Source of the DNA: a virus
Reading direction: 5' to 3' (one strand)
Virus record (IMG/VR): IMGVR_UViG_3300006789_000162
Location: 1 to 23,602 of that record
DNA: 23,602 nt
Shown piece by piece: positions 8,109-15,866 of the stretch (position 1 is the stretch's first letter; every line of letters starts with the position of its first letter). Both the position numbers and the translations under genes were made by a program. The notes below the pieces were generated by a model that was given only the letters and a program-made list of their open reading frames with translations, was not told the origin of the DNA and did not search any database.

Positions 8109-9146
8109 ATGGAGTTTACTTATTCTGTCATAATTCCTACTCACAACGAGATTCGTGACTTAGAGGTTACTGTTGCGATGGTTTGGGCGAGTGAACCACA
8201 ACCACATGAAATAATTGTTGTAGATGATTGTGGCGATGATGGTGTTAAACATCGGCTTCGCTCATTTGGTGGTGTTAAGGTTGTTAAAACACCAGAACGA
8301 TTAGGTCCGGGTGGAGCAAAACGCTTCGGGGCAAACATGGCAACAGGCGATATTATTGTGGTTATGGACTCTCACATGCGAGTCCCACATTCTTGGTTAG
8401 AGACGGTGGACAAAACTATAGATAGATTTCCTGAATCTATTTTCTGTTGTGGTTGCAAAAACTTTACGGGGGATTGGGTTGGTTGTGGTGCTACATTTTC
8501 ACAACCATTGACGGGGAATAGACACGCATTGTTTTCTACACAGACTTGGAAAAACAGAGGTAATCCATTAGAAATAGACCGATGCCCCTCTTTACTGGGT
8601 GGTTGTTATTTTGTACCCAAACATGTATGGGAAGCCCTTGGTGGGCTTAACGACTGTTTATATGGTTGGGGTTATGAGGAACATGACCTATCACTTCGCG
8701 CATACCTTACGGGGTTTGATGTTCGTAGGCTTAACAATCTTGTTCTTTCTCACAGATTTCAGCGAGAACTTAAAGAACCTAAGAAGCCCTTTGTTGGGAC
8801 ACACGCAGAATACAATGCAATGGTTGTGGCTGCATGTATCTTTGAGGACGGTGTGTTTGAAAGGCTGTTCCACCCATTCTACAAGCAGGTTGCTCCTGTC
8901 GCTGCTCTTCTTGCTTTTGAAGATAATTTAGACAACATAAATACTTTTAGAGAATTTGTCCAAAACAGACGAGTCTATTTTGACGAGGACTTGGTGAGTC
9001 TGTGTGATTTTAGATTGCCTTCCAAAAAACACCAACAACAAGTCACAGAACTTATTAAAGAGAAAGAGGCAGAAAACACTTCCAAGAGGCGGAGACGGAA
9101 CAGAAAGTGCATGGAGTGTTCAGAAGAAGAGAAGGTTAAGGCGTAA
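8109..9146 (+). CDS. Family 2 glycosyltransferase (GalNAc-transferase-like, DXH motif)
   Basis: A 345-aa GT-A fold enzyme. Residues 5-48 give the nucleotide-sugar binding start (YSVIIPTHNE, then EIIVVDDCGDD). GPGGAKRFGANMATGDIIVV leads into MDSHM, a D-x-H motif at residues 87-89, as in polypeptide GalNAc-transferases, where it binds the metal and UDP. GGCYFVPKHVWEALGGL and GWGYEEHDLSLR (residues 186-197) form the acceptor/catalytic part, also close to the W-G-x-E-x-x-(D/E)-x-S-x-R block of that group. The protein has many cysteines and a basic tail (RRRRNRK, 327-333). No signal peptide or membrane segment is visible, so it should act in the host cytoplasm. It sits inside a tail gene cluster on the same strand. 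Its target could be a phage tail protein or a host surface structure; the sugar donor is unknown. Confidence 0.85.
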   Translation: MEFTYSVIIPTHNEIRDLEVTVAMVWASEPQPHEIIVVDDCGDDGVKHRLRSFGGVKVVKTPERLGPGGAKRFGANMATGDIIVVMDSHMRVPHSWLETVDKTIDRFPESIFCCGCKNFTGDWVGCGATFSQPLTGNRHALFSTQTWKNRGNPLEIDRCPSLLGGCYFVPKHVWEALGGLNDCLYGWGYEEHDLSLRAYLTGFDVRRLNNLVLSHRFQRELKEPKKPFVGTHAEYNAMVVAACIFEDGVFERLFHPFYKQVAPVAALLAFEDNLDNINTFREFVQNRRVYFDEDLVSLCDFRLPSKKHQQQVTELIKEKEAENTSKRRRRNRKCMECSEEEKVKA

Positions 9147-9147
9147 C

Positions 9148-10092
9148 ATGGCGGTAGTTTTTACTTCACAATTAAAGTCGCTTAATAATAATCTGGTTCA
9201 TAGATATGCTACGTTGTGGAAACTAAGAAGAACCGATGGTGTAACCTTCAGGGTTACAGACCATAATACAGACATCACGTTTCGAGACAAGGTGTACAGC
9301 GCGGCTTCGGGTTTTGAGGCATCTGCCACGCACCGAGAAGGGGGCTTCAATGAATCTAACCAATCGGCAAAAGGAATGGTTGTCCTTGCAGATGAGTCTG
9401 GAATTACAGAAGATGATTTACGGGCAGGAAGATACAGAGACGCAGCAGTAACAGAATATCTTGTCGATTGGCAATATCCGTGGGTCAATGAGTTGTACAA
9501 GACACAATACACCGTCTCCAACCTTGGTTTTTACGACCAAGCGTGGAAGTTTGAATTAGTGGGGCAAACAAGGATGCTTAACCTACCTACAGGGAGAACA
9601 TTCACACGAAACTGTGGGCATGTGTTAGGTGCAAACCATCACACCGTCTATCGAAGAGGGACGGCAGAAGAACAGTTGGCGATGTATGTTCCTCGATGCG
9701 GGTATTCTTTTGATGGAACAACAATGTTTTTAACTACTGTCGCGGTGGGCGGTGTTGCTAGTAACCCAAGACGAAAGTTTAAAGTTGACGATGCTATTGG
9801 TAGTTCTGATAACTGGTTAAAGTATGGGGTGGCTCAATTCCTAACTGGAAATAACGCGGGGTTAAGATATGAGATTGCTAAATCCCTCAAAGACGACAAA
9901 GAAATCACTACCTATCTTGACATGAGTTTTGATGTTGGAGAGGGAGATGAGGTAAGATTGTTTGCGGGGTGTAACAAGACGATAAGTAATTGCAAAAACA
10001 AGTTTAATAATCTCAAAAACTACGGTGGGTTTCCTGATATTCCAGGTGTTGACAGGGCTATATTTATTCCTGACAACAAAAATAGCATATAA
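9148..10092 (+). CDS. Tail hub protein (DUF2163 / phage BR0599 family, RcGTA g13-like) with putative Fe-S cysteines
   Basis: A 314-aa protein. I chose ATG 9148, two bases after the previous stop, not longer readings into the glycosyltransferase gene. The N-terminal half carries the DUF2163 pattern: YATLWKLRRTDGVTFRVTDHN, then VYSAASGFEASA and SGITEDDLRAGRYRDAAV. The C-terminal half carries four cysteines, Cys156, Cys184, Cys275 and Cys282, ending with the NYGGFPDIPG motif. In the Rhodobacter gene transfer agent hub protein and in lambda gpL, four cysteines in the C-terminal domain hold an iron-sulphur cluster; the number and order here fit that, but cluster binding is inferred. The hub joins the distal tail ring to the tip fibre protein. 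The stop overlaps the next gene (TAATG). Confidence 0.85.
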   Translation: MAVVFTSQLKSLNNNLVHRYATLWKLRRTDGVTFRVTDHNTDITFRDKVYSAASGFEASATHREGGFNESNQSAKGMVVLADESGITEDDLRAGRYRDAAVTEYLVDWQYPWVNELYKTQYTVSNLGFYDQAWKFELVGQTRMLNLPTGRTFTRNCGHVLGANHHTVYRRGTAEEQLAMYVPRCGYSFDGTTMFLTTVAVGGVASNPRRKFKVDDAIGSSDNWLKYGVAQFLTGNNAGLRYEIAKSLKDDKEITTYLDMSFDVGEGDEVRLFAGCNKTISNCKNKFNNLKNYGGFPDIPGVDRAIFIPDNKNSI

Positions 10093-10571
10093 TGGCTAGT
10101 ATAACCAGACAAGACGTAGTAGACGCAGCAAGAACCTATTTAGGTGTTCCGTGGGAGTGGGGAGGCAGAAGAGGTTCAGGGACATTGGATTGTGGAGGTT
10201 TAACTCTTGCTATTATAGAAGATTTGGGGCTACAGGAGTTGATGCCTAAGTATGGTAGTGTCCCTACTTGTAAAAGAACTGTCGCAGCAGGGAAAACACA
10301 CCCTAAAAGTATTTATCAAAAGTTTGTAAATGTTCCTTTTATTGAGATACCGAAAGAAGACGCAGGAATCGGGGATGTTGAAGTATACTATATTCGTGAG
10401 AGAGATATTCCCTGTCACTGTGCTATCTTGACGGACAAGGGTATGATACACACCCATCGAGGAGCATTACTGAACCACCAACTCGGTGAGGTGGTAGAAA
10501 CAAAAAGAAGCACATTTTGGGATAAAAGGGTAATAGCCGCATTTAGATACCAAGGACTAAAGGATGGATAG
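10092..10571 (+). CDS. NlpC/P60 tail tip peptidase, copy 1 (RcGTA g14-like)
   Basis: A 159-aa cysteine peptidase. The catalytic cysteine is Cys34 in LDCGGLT. The likely catalytic histidine is His109, held in the unusual triplet Cys-His-Cys (residues 108-110), followed by the IHTH stretch with His120 or His122 as third residue. The N-terminal helix with DAARTYLGVPWEWGGR is the standard lead-in to the NlpC/P60 fold. Members of this family in phage tails cut cell wall peptides near the tail tip during DNA entry. The gene lies between hub and tip protein genes, as g14 does. It overlaps copy 2 by 8 bases. There is no signal peptide, as expected for a virion protein. Confidence 0.88.
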   Translation: MASITRQDVVDAARTYLGVPWEWGGRRGSGTLDCGGLTLAIIEDLGLQELMPKYGSVPTCKRTVAAGKTHPKSIYQKFVNVPFIEIPKEDAGIGDVEVYYIRERDIPCHCAILTDKGMIHTHRGALLNHQLGEVVETKRSTFWDKRVIAAFRYQGLKDG

Positions 10572-11025
10572 TCTAAAGCCCCGAATGGCTGTAGTTGAAT
10601 CAGCGAGAAGGTTTCTCGGTCATCCGTGGGTGCTTGGTGCTAGTGGCTGTTCGGGCGAAGGTATGGATTGTGCAGGACTAATAACAGCAGTAATAGAAGA
10701 TTTGGGGCTACAGGGGGCTATGCCTGAGTACAAACCCACTAGGACTAACAAAGAGGTACTTTTGCCTCACGAAGACCCTAAAAGTATGCTGTCTCTGTTT
10801 AAATTGGCTTTTAAGACAGACATTCCTTTTAACAGTGCGGGGGTTGGGGATGTTGAAGTGTATTGCCTACGAAACACGGATATTTCGTGTCATTGTGCTA
10901 TCTTAACCGATATAGGAATAATACACACCCACAGAGGAGTAGGCAAAGTTGTAGAAACCGAGAGATGTCGCTTCTGGAATAAGCGTAGAAAAGCGGTGTT
11001 TCACCTGAAAGGAATCGAGGACTAA
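10564..11025 (+). CDS. NlpC/P60 tail tip peptidase, copy 2 (tandem paralogue)
   Basis: A 153-aa paralogue of the preceding protein. Cys36 lies in MDCAGL, His110 in the same Cys-His-Cys triplet, and His121/His123 in IIHTHRG, so the catalytic set is intact. Shared blocks are VIEDLGLQ/IIEDLGLQ, GVGDVEVY/GIGDVEVY, the ISCHCAILTD/IPCHCAILTD segment and GKVVETER/GEVVETKR. Identity continues in DNA: a 22-base run beginning atagaagatttggggc is exact at 10215-10236 and 10693-10714. The start ATG is inside the end of copy 1. The N-terminal glycine loop differs (GASGCSGEG against GRRGSGT), so substrate preference may differ. Two peptidase copies at this place are unusual. Confidence 0.87.
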   Translation: MDSLKPRMAVVESARRFLGHPWVLGASGCSGEGMDCAGLITAVIEDLGLQGAMPEYKPTRTNKEVLLPHEDPKSMLSLFKLAFKTDIPFNSAGVGDVEVYCLRNTDISCHCAILTDIGIIHTHRGVGKVVETERCRFWNKRRKAVFHLKGIED

Positions 11026-11027
11026 CA

Positions 11028-14000
11028 ATGGGTAGTGGCAGTCAATGGGGCATGATAATTGGATTTACAGTAGGGGCTATTATTGGTATAGCAACTGGCG
11101 GTGCGTTTTTTGCAGTTATGCAAGCCGCCGCTATTGGCGGGATGATTGGCGGAATCGCAGGTGGAATCATCGACCCAATGGATATGCCGAGCCACACTAG
11201 CACGGGGCAACGTCTTGAAGAACTACAAATCATGGGTGTACAAGAGGGGTCGGGGGTTACTAAAGCATACGGCGACCAGATTCGATTGGGTGGGCAACTA
11301 ATTGGTTGTGGACCTATTGTTGAGACTAGACACGTTACTGAGCAGCCCGATGGTGGTGGTGGTAAGAAATCCTTTTTGGCGGGTACGCCCATAAGAATGT
11401 CAGGCGGAACAGATAAGAGCATCGAGGATATTAAGATAGGAGATATGGTTCGCACAGCGAAGTTTGCGAAGTCAGGTGACGGAAAACTGTGTTTTAGAAA
11501 CCAAAAAGTCACAAACACACTGACAGGTGAAACAAAAAGGGTATTAAAGATTTCAGGAGAAAACTTTTCTTTTTCATGTACGCCCGAACACAGTGTATAT
11601 GGACTAAAGCCAAATAGGGAAGCGGAGTGGTTTACTGCTGAAAGTTTACGGCAAGGCGACAGTCTTCTGTCCGAAAACGGATGGGTAGATGTAATTGATT
11701 GTGAGAGATTTGAACTAGAGGGTAAGACTTACAATTTAACAGTTAAAGAAGATGAAAATTATTTTGCTGATGGTGTTCTTGTACATAATGGTAAGGGCGG
11801 TGGTGGCGATGGTCAAGGAATTACAGAAGTGGTTTATTACACTTATGCAACAGACGTAATGTGTGCCATTTGTGAGGGTCCTCTTCGTAAAGTTAGATAC
11901 ATATACATGAACGGCAAGAGAAAATACAAAAATGTCACTACGGGAGGTATATCAGGTGGGGACTTTACACTCAAATGGTGGGTAGAAATTACAGGAGGCA
12001 CATGGAACACAAAAAACATAACAGTAATTGGACATTTGCGAGTAACACATACAGGCGGCGGGAGTGGGGACTTTAGTTCATTCTCGCCCGGCATGTACGC
12101 TGATTTTGATGGCATAGGGGCTTGTGCGGGTGGCATAGTAGATGCTGTCATCAATGCTAACACAATAGATGTACGAGTGCCTGTCTCTATTTACTATTAC
12201 CAACAAGGCAACAGCAACTGGAGAGGATACTTCAGGGTTAGTGGACTTGGGAATACGGGGGCGCGTTGCCCCGCAGAAGGTCCTTATGTTAGCGGTCACG
12301 ACCATCCAGGTGAGGCTTTGCACTTAGACAGCCGAGAGGATGCGGATGTACATGCCACACCTGATGCGTTTAATCCAAACCTTATGACTAGGATAAAAAT
12401 ATATATAGGGGACGATGGTGGTGATTCTGATTTTAGCCTTGGTTCTCCTAGCATATCTCACCACTACACCAACGCCAGTGCAGATTCACTTTTTCCTAGC
12501 GGGGGCAACTCACCTGCATATCGAGGAATTGCGTATGCAAGTATGCAACAACTTCAACTCCGAGACTTCGGTAATCAGATTCCCCAATTCCAATTTGCGG
12601 TTGATGCCATACCCAGAGAAACAGAAATAAACGGAAACGCCCCAGGAAATGCGGCATACGCAACGCTCGGAATGGTTCTTGATTCGGTGCTAATTAGGCA
12701 AGGGTTCTTGAAGAAAGCAGGAATCGGGGGAACATACACGCCAGGAGACACAATCAACACGGACGAGTTTCAAGCAGTAAACGGAACAAATAGAGTGCGG
12801 GGGTTCACCTCAGCAGGAACTAAAACCGCCAAAGATATTCTATCTACACTTGTTCTTCGTTACGACTTGATGAGTTTTGAACGAAGTGGTGTTCTCTACT
12901 TTACTTCAAGAAACACTACAGCAGACAAAACTATTGACGTAAGTTTATTGGGGGCATCAACTGGCGATAATTCTAGTGTTCCTACTTTTTCACAATCAGA
13001 TAAAGATGACTCTTTACTCCCGAACGAAGTTACTGTTGATTATTATGACGTACAAGACAACTACCAACGCGGAAGTCAAAAATCAACAAGGGCGATAACT
13101 GGTCTTCAAAGAACTACAAAAATTGATGTTGCAATGGGGTTAAGGTCTTATGAGGCACAAGAAATAGCCAATAGGGTCTTATATCAATCACATGCTTACA
13201 GAAAACGCTGTAGGTTTACTCTTCCTCCCTCGGAAATTGACATTCAAGAGAACGATTTACTTCTGGTGTCAGTAAAAGGCGAGGGGTATTCAGTTCGAGT
13301 GCTAGAATTAAGCAGAGGAGCAGACTTTACACATGAAATTGTTGGTCTACTTGAGGGTTCGGAATCTGTTCCGTATGATGGCGAGGGAGACGAAGATTCT
13401 GTCGATATTGATGAGTACGTTCCGCCTATAATGAAAACTCTTGTGATGGACACTTCACCTTTACACGGGGGTGCAGTAACTTCGCCCTCTCATTATATAG
13501 TGTCTTGCACATTAACAGAAGACCAAGAGTTCACCTCGGCAGGTTTGTGGGCTTCAGATGAAAGTGACGGCGTGTATTACCGAGGTCCTAATCTTTCAGA
13601 GGGCATGTTGGTTGAAGTTGATTCAAGTGTCAGCGATGGACCTACTGGCGTGTGGGACGATACAACCGAGATAACTATAAAAGTTCTAGGACCCTTATCT
13701 AGTAATTCCCCCGCAAGTTCTAGTGAAGAGGACGCACTAAACGGGAAAAGCCTATTGTACTTGGAGGGTGAAATAATTGGGTTCAGGGATGTAGAAGGAA
13801 TAGGCGACCGCGAATACAAATTAAGTAAACTTATTCGTGGTATCAGAGGCACAGAACACTATATATCAACCCACACATCTGAGACTTCTACACAACTCGG
13901 TGCTGTTCTTACTTATGCTGATGGTGGGCGAGTGGCTCCTGTTCTCTATTCGCCAGAGAAGATAGGGGAAAATAGATACTATAAAGCAGTTTCCGAGGGG

Positions 14001-14474
14001 GCAACGGTGTCTGATACATCAATGGTTGGTAAACACATATATGGAAATTCCGTTAAGCCGTTTCCTGTGGGGGGGATAAAGGGGTATAAAGACGGTAACA
14101 CTGACGATTGGATAGTAGATTTTGTGCGAGGGGACAGGGCTATTTTTAATCTCATCTCTGCCACAAACACACCTAATACTGACAACACTGAAGTGTATGT
14201 TGCAAATATATATGACCCTTCAGACCTCGGTACAGTTGTTCGCACACTTAACAGCAATGAAGATACTGATGATGGTTCGGGAATTGTGATTACGCAGTAC
14301 AACGTAGATAATGAAACAGAGACTCATCCTCGTCTTACTTATAGTATTGATGACCAAGAAACAGATAGCACAGACGCATTAACTTCTATTGTTGTTGAAA
14401 TATATAAAGTGGGCGAACACATCTCACAAGGCAAATATACACAACACACAATTACCAATACAAGGAAATACTAA
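11028..14474 (+). CDS. Large tail tip attachment protein (RcGTA g15 / lambda gpJ-like) interrupted by a Hint domain
   Basis: A 1148-aa host-contact protein at the tail tip. Residues 8-50 are glycine- and alanine-rich and hydrophobic (WGMIIGFTVGAIIG, AAAIGGMIGGIAGG), resembling the start of RcGTA g15-type 'megatron' proteins. Residues 56-112 continue with TGQRLEELQIMGVQEGSGVTKAYG and GGQLIGCGPIVETRHV. A Hint domain fills residues 115-254. After it the protein resumes in the glycine-rich loop and ITEVVYYTYATDVMCAICEGPL, the strand that normally follows that loop in this family. A central part (about 560-700) with VLIRQGF, STLVLRYDLMSFERSGVLYFTSRN and LPNEVTVDYYD resembles gpJ/DUF-type tail protein domains, and the rest is beta-rich with FERSGVLYF and ILGPLSS-like strands. 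It follows the peptidases, which is where g15 sits. Gene order and flanks make the role confident; receptor specificity is unknown. Confidence 0.85.
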   Translation: MGSGSQWGMIIGFTVGAIIGIATGGAFFAVMQAAAIGGMIGGIAGGIIDPMDMPSHTSTGQRLEELQIMGVQEGSGVTKAYGDQIRLGGQLIGCGPIVETRHVTEQPDGGGGKKSFLAGTPIRMSGGTDKSIEDIKIGDMVRTAKFAKSGDGKLCFRNQKVTNTLTGETKRVLKISGENFSFSCTPEHSVYGLKPNREAEWFTAESLRQGDSLLSENGWVDVIDCERFELEGKTYNLTVKEDENYFADGVLVHNGKGGGGDGQGITEVVYYTYATDVMCAICEGPLRKVRYIYMNGKRKYKNVTTGGISGGDFTLKWWVEITGGTWNTKNITVIGHLRVTHTGGGSGDFSSFSPGMYADFDGIGACAGGIVDAVINANTIDVRVPVSIYYYQQGNSNWRGYFRVSGLGNTGARCPAEGPYVSGHDHPGEALHLDSREDADVHATPDAFNPNLMTRIKIYIGDDGGDSDFSLGSPSISHHYTNASADSLFPSGGNSPAYRGIAYASMQQLQLRDFGNQIPQFQFAVDAIPRETEINGNAPGNAAYATLGMVLDSVLIRQGFLKKAGIGGTYTPGDTINTDEFQAVNGTNRVRGFTSAGTKTAKDILSTLVLRYDLMSFERSGVLYFTSRNTTADKTIDVSLLGASTGDNSSVPTFSQSDKDDSLLPNEVTVDYYDVQDNYQRGSQKSTRAITGLQRTTKIDVAMGLRSYEAQEIANRVLYQSHAYRKRCRFTLPPSEIDIQENDLLLVSVKGEGYSVRVLELSRGADFTHEIVGLLEGSESVPYDGEGDEDSVDIDEYVPPIMKTLVMDTSPLHGGAVTSPSHYIVSCTLTEDQEFTSAGLWASDESDGVYYRGPNLSEGMLVEVDSSVSDGPTGVWDDTTEITIKVLGPLSSNSPASSSEEDALNGKSLLYLEGEIIGFRDVEGIGDREYKLSKLIRGIRGTEHYISTHTSETSTQLGAVLTYADGGRVAPVLYSPEKIGENRYYKAVSEGATVSDTSMVGKHIYGNSVKPFPVGGIKGYKDGNTDDWIVDFVRGDRAIFNLISATNTPNTDNTEVYVANIYDPSDLGTVVRTLNSNEDTDDGSGIVITQYNVDNETETHPRLTYSIDDQETDSTDALTSIVVEIYKVGEHISQGKYTQHTITNTRKY
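11370..11789 (+). other. Hint (intein-like) domain inside the tail tip protein, Ser1 and Gly+1
   Basis: Residues 115-254 of the tip protein, 140 aa, with all Hint blocks. Block A is SFLAGTPIRM then IEDIKIGDMV; block B is TPEH (Thr185-His188); block F/G is TYNLTVKEDENYFADG then VLVHN, ending at Asn254. It is too short to hold a homing endonuclease. Two residues are unusual for a splicing intein: the first is Ser (codon tcc at 11370-11372) not Cys, and the residue after Asn254 is Gly, which has no nucleophilic side chain. Gly at +1 is more like bacterial intein-like (BIL) domains, which cut at one or both ends without efficient splicing. The flanks are glycine-lysine-rich (GGGGKK before, GKGGGG after). 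Family membership is clear from the motifs; whether it splices, cleaves or is inert is not shown. Confidence 0.88.
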
Positions 14475-15113
14475 ATGACAACAGTAAATCTAGGCTTACA
14501 CCTATTGGCGGCAAATCAGGGGGGTGCAGAAGTTACTTTCAATGAAAGCATGTACAAACTCGATGCAGTTGTTGGGTTGAGTTTCAAAACAACAGAATCC
14601 GACCCAGACAATCTAACTCCCGCAGCAGGAGATGTTCACTTGGTAGGGGATACTGCGGTCAACGACTTTGCGGGAATGGAGAAACACATAGCATACTATG
14701 TGTATAACCAATGGAAGTTTATTCCACCAAAAGAGGGTCTTCGTGCTTGGGACGAAGAGGACCTGAAATACAAATACTATGATGGTACGTCATGGGAAGA
14801 TTTGTATGGAACAAAATCAACAATCTCAGGGCATATATCTAGCCCTGTAGATAAGGATTACTGCTTAGAACTCGTGGCAGCCAAGGATTACAAACTAATT
14901 AAACTGTATGCGGTGATGGGGTCGGGTACATGTACGGTGCAACCTACAATTGACGGAGCAACTAGTCCTTCAACGCTGAATGTGACTGATGCTCTTGATT
15001 CTGTTATTTATCTCTCAGGTTTGGATGTGGAGGCAGGAGAGAAATTAGAACTTACAGTAACCAATAGTAGTACCCCCATGGATTTACAGTTTTCTTTTGA
15101 GACGGAGTTTTAA
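14475..15113 (+). CDS. DUF2793 tail-associated protein, copy 1
   Basis: A 212-aa protein. Residues 1-115 match the DUF2793 pattern found in phage and gene transfer agent-like tail tip neighbourhoods: NLGLHLLAANQGGAEVTFNE, YKLDAVVGL, AAGDVHLVGDTAVNDFAG, then AYYVYNQWKFIPPKEG and LKYKYYDGTSWEDLY. Residues from about 118 to 212 form a separate beta-sandwich-like half starting ISGHISSPVDKDYC. The start ATG directly follows the stop of the tip protein, with a Shine-Dalgarno (aagga) 9-10 bases upstream. The next gene encodes a protein with the same two-part layout. It is probably a fibre or tip accessory protein, though its biochemical role is unknown. Confidence 0.78.
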   Translation: MTTVNLGLHLLAANQGGAEVTFNESMYKLDAVVGLSFKTTESDPDNLTPAAGDVHLVGDTAVNDFAGMEKHIAYYVYNQWKFIPPKEGLRAWDEEDLKYKYYDGTSWEDLYGTKSTISGHISSPVDKDYCLELVAAKDYKLIKLYAVMGSGTCTVQPTIDGATSPSTLNVTDALDSVIYLSGLDVEAGEKLELTVTNSSTPMDLQFSFETEF

Positions 15114-15116
15114 TAA

Positions 15117-15866
15117 ATGTCCACGCCTCTTTTTGGTATAAGAACTCTTAACAATAACCACACAGACTCTCAAGTTGTTTTTAACGAAAGCATATATGGG
15201 TTGGATGCGTTGGGTCAGATAATAGCCATAAGCATTGAATCTACTCCTCCTGCTTCTCCTAGTGTCGGAGATATATACTTAGTTGGAAAATCTTCTACAG
15301 ATGATTGGGTTTCTGAAGAAGGCACAATTGCGTACTGTGTCAATGACGGGGCGGGTGGGGCTGACATTGCGTGGAATAATATAACTCCACTTGATAAAGT
15401 TACTGCTATCACAAAAGACGGCTCGACACAATTATTCTACGACTCATCTTCATCGGAGTGGCTACCTATTCCATCGAGTGTAACGTCACTAAATGGACAC
15501 ATAGAAGAACCTATATATGATGATGAATATGACCGTTCATTTTCTATAATGCTAAATAGCCCTACCAAGTTTGTTATTACCGAGTTCCACGCTCAGATAC
15601 AGTCTGGTAATCCACCTAGTCAAGGAGCAGGTGCTTCTTGTGACATCGAACTGCACAAAAATGGTGCTGCAATAACCTCAACAAAAATTGATGCTGACGA
15701 CCTTAACGACTATGGGCTTTGGTCTATAACTGCTCTAAATGAGGGAATAGGGGTTGGTGATGACTTATCGGTTCGTGTATACAACATGACGGGACAACTA
15801 CCAACGTCAGTGGATTTAGAAGATGTGCGCTTCAGCGTTCACACCTATGAGGTACAAGATAAATGA
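15117..15866 (+). CDS. DUF2793 tail-associated protein, copy 2 (paralogue)
   Basis: A 249-aa protein paralogous to the preceding one. The DUF2793 half has FGIRTLNNNHTDSQVVFNES, IYGLDALGQ, PSVGDIYLVGKSSTDDW, AYCVNDGAG and a QLFYDSSSSEWLPI end. The second half begins LNGHIEEPIYDDEY, parallel to ISGHISSPVDKDY in copy 1, and continues with TEFHAQIQSG and ELHKNGAAI. Most identity is in the fold-defining positions, so the copies are old compared with the peptidase pair. The stop overlaps the next start (ATGA). It probably forms part of the tail tip or fibre base; this is inferred from context. Confidence 0.75.
   Translation: MSTPLFGIRTLNNNHTDSQVVFNESIYGLDALGQIIAISIESTPPASPSVGDIYLVGKSSTDDWVSEEGTIAYCVNDGAGGADIAWNNITPLDKVTAITKDGSTQLFYDSSSSEWLPIPSSVTSLNGHIEEPIYDDEYDRSFSIMLNSPTKFVITEFHAQIQSGNPPSQGAGASCDIELHKNGAAITSTKIDADDLNDYGLWSITALNEGIGVGDDLSVRVYNMTGQLPTSVDLEDVRFSVHTYEVQDK

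Noticed and set aside
9004-9147. Longer version of the hub gene starting inside the glycosyltransferase gene
   Set aside because: The extra 48 residues are highly basic and unlike DUF2163 N-termini; ATG 9148 lies two bases after the upstream stop and gives the usual family start.
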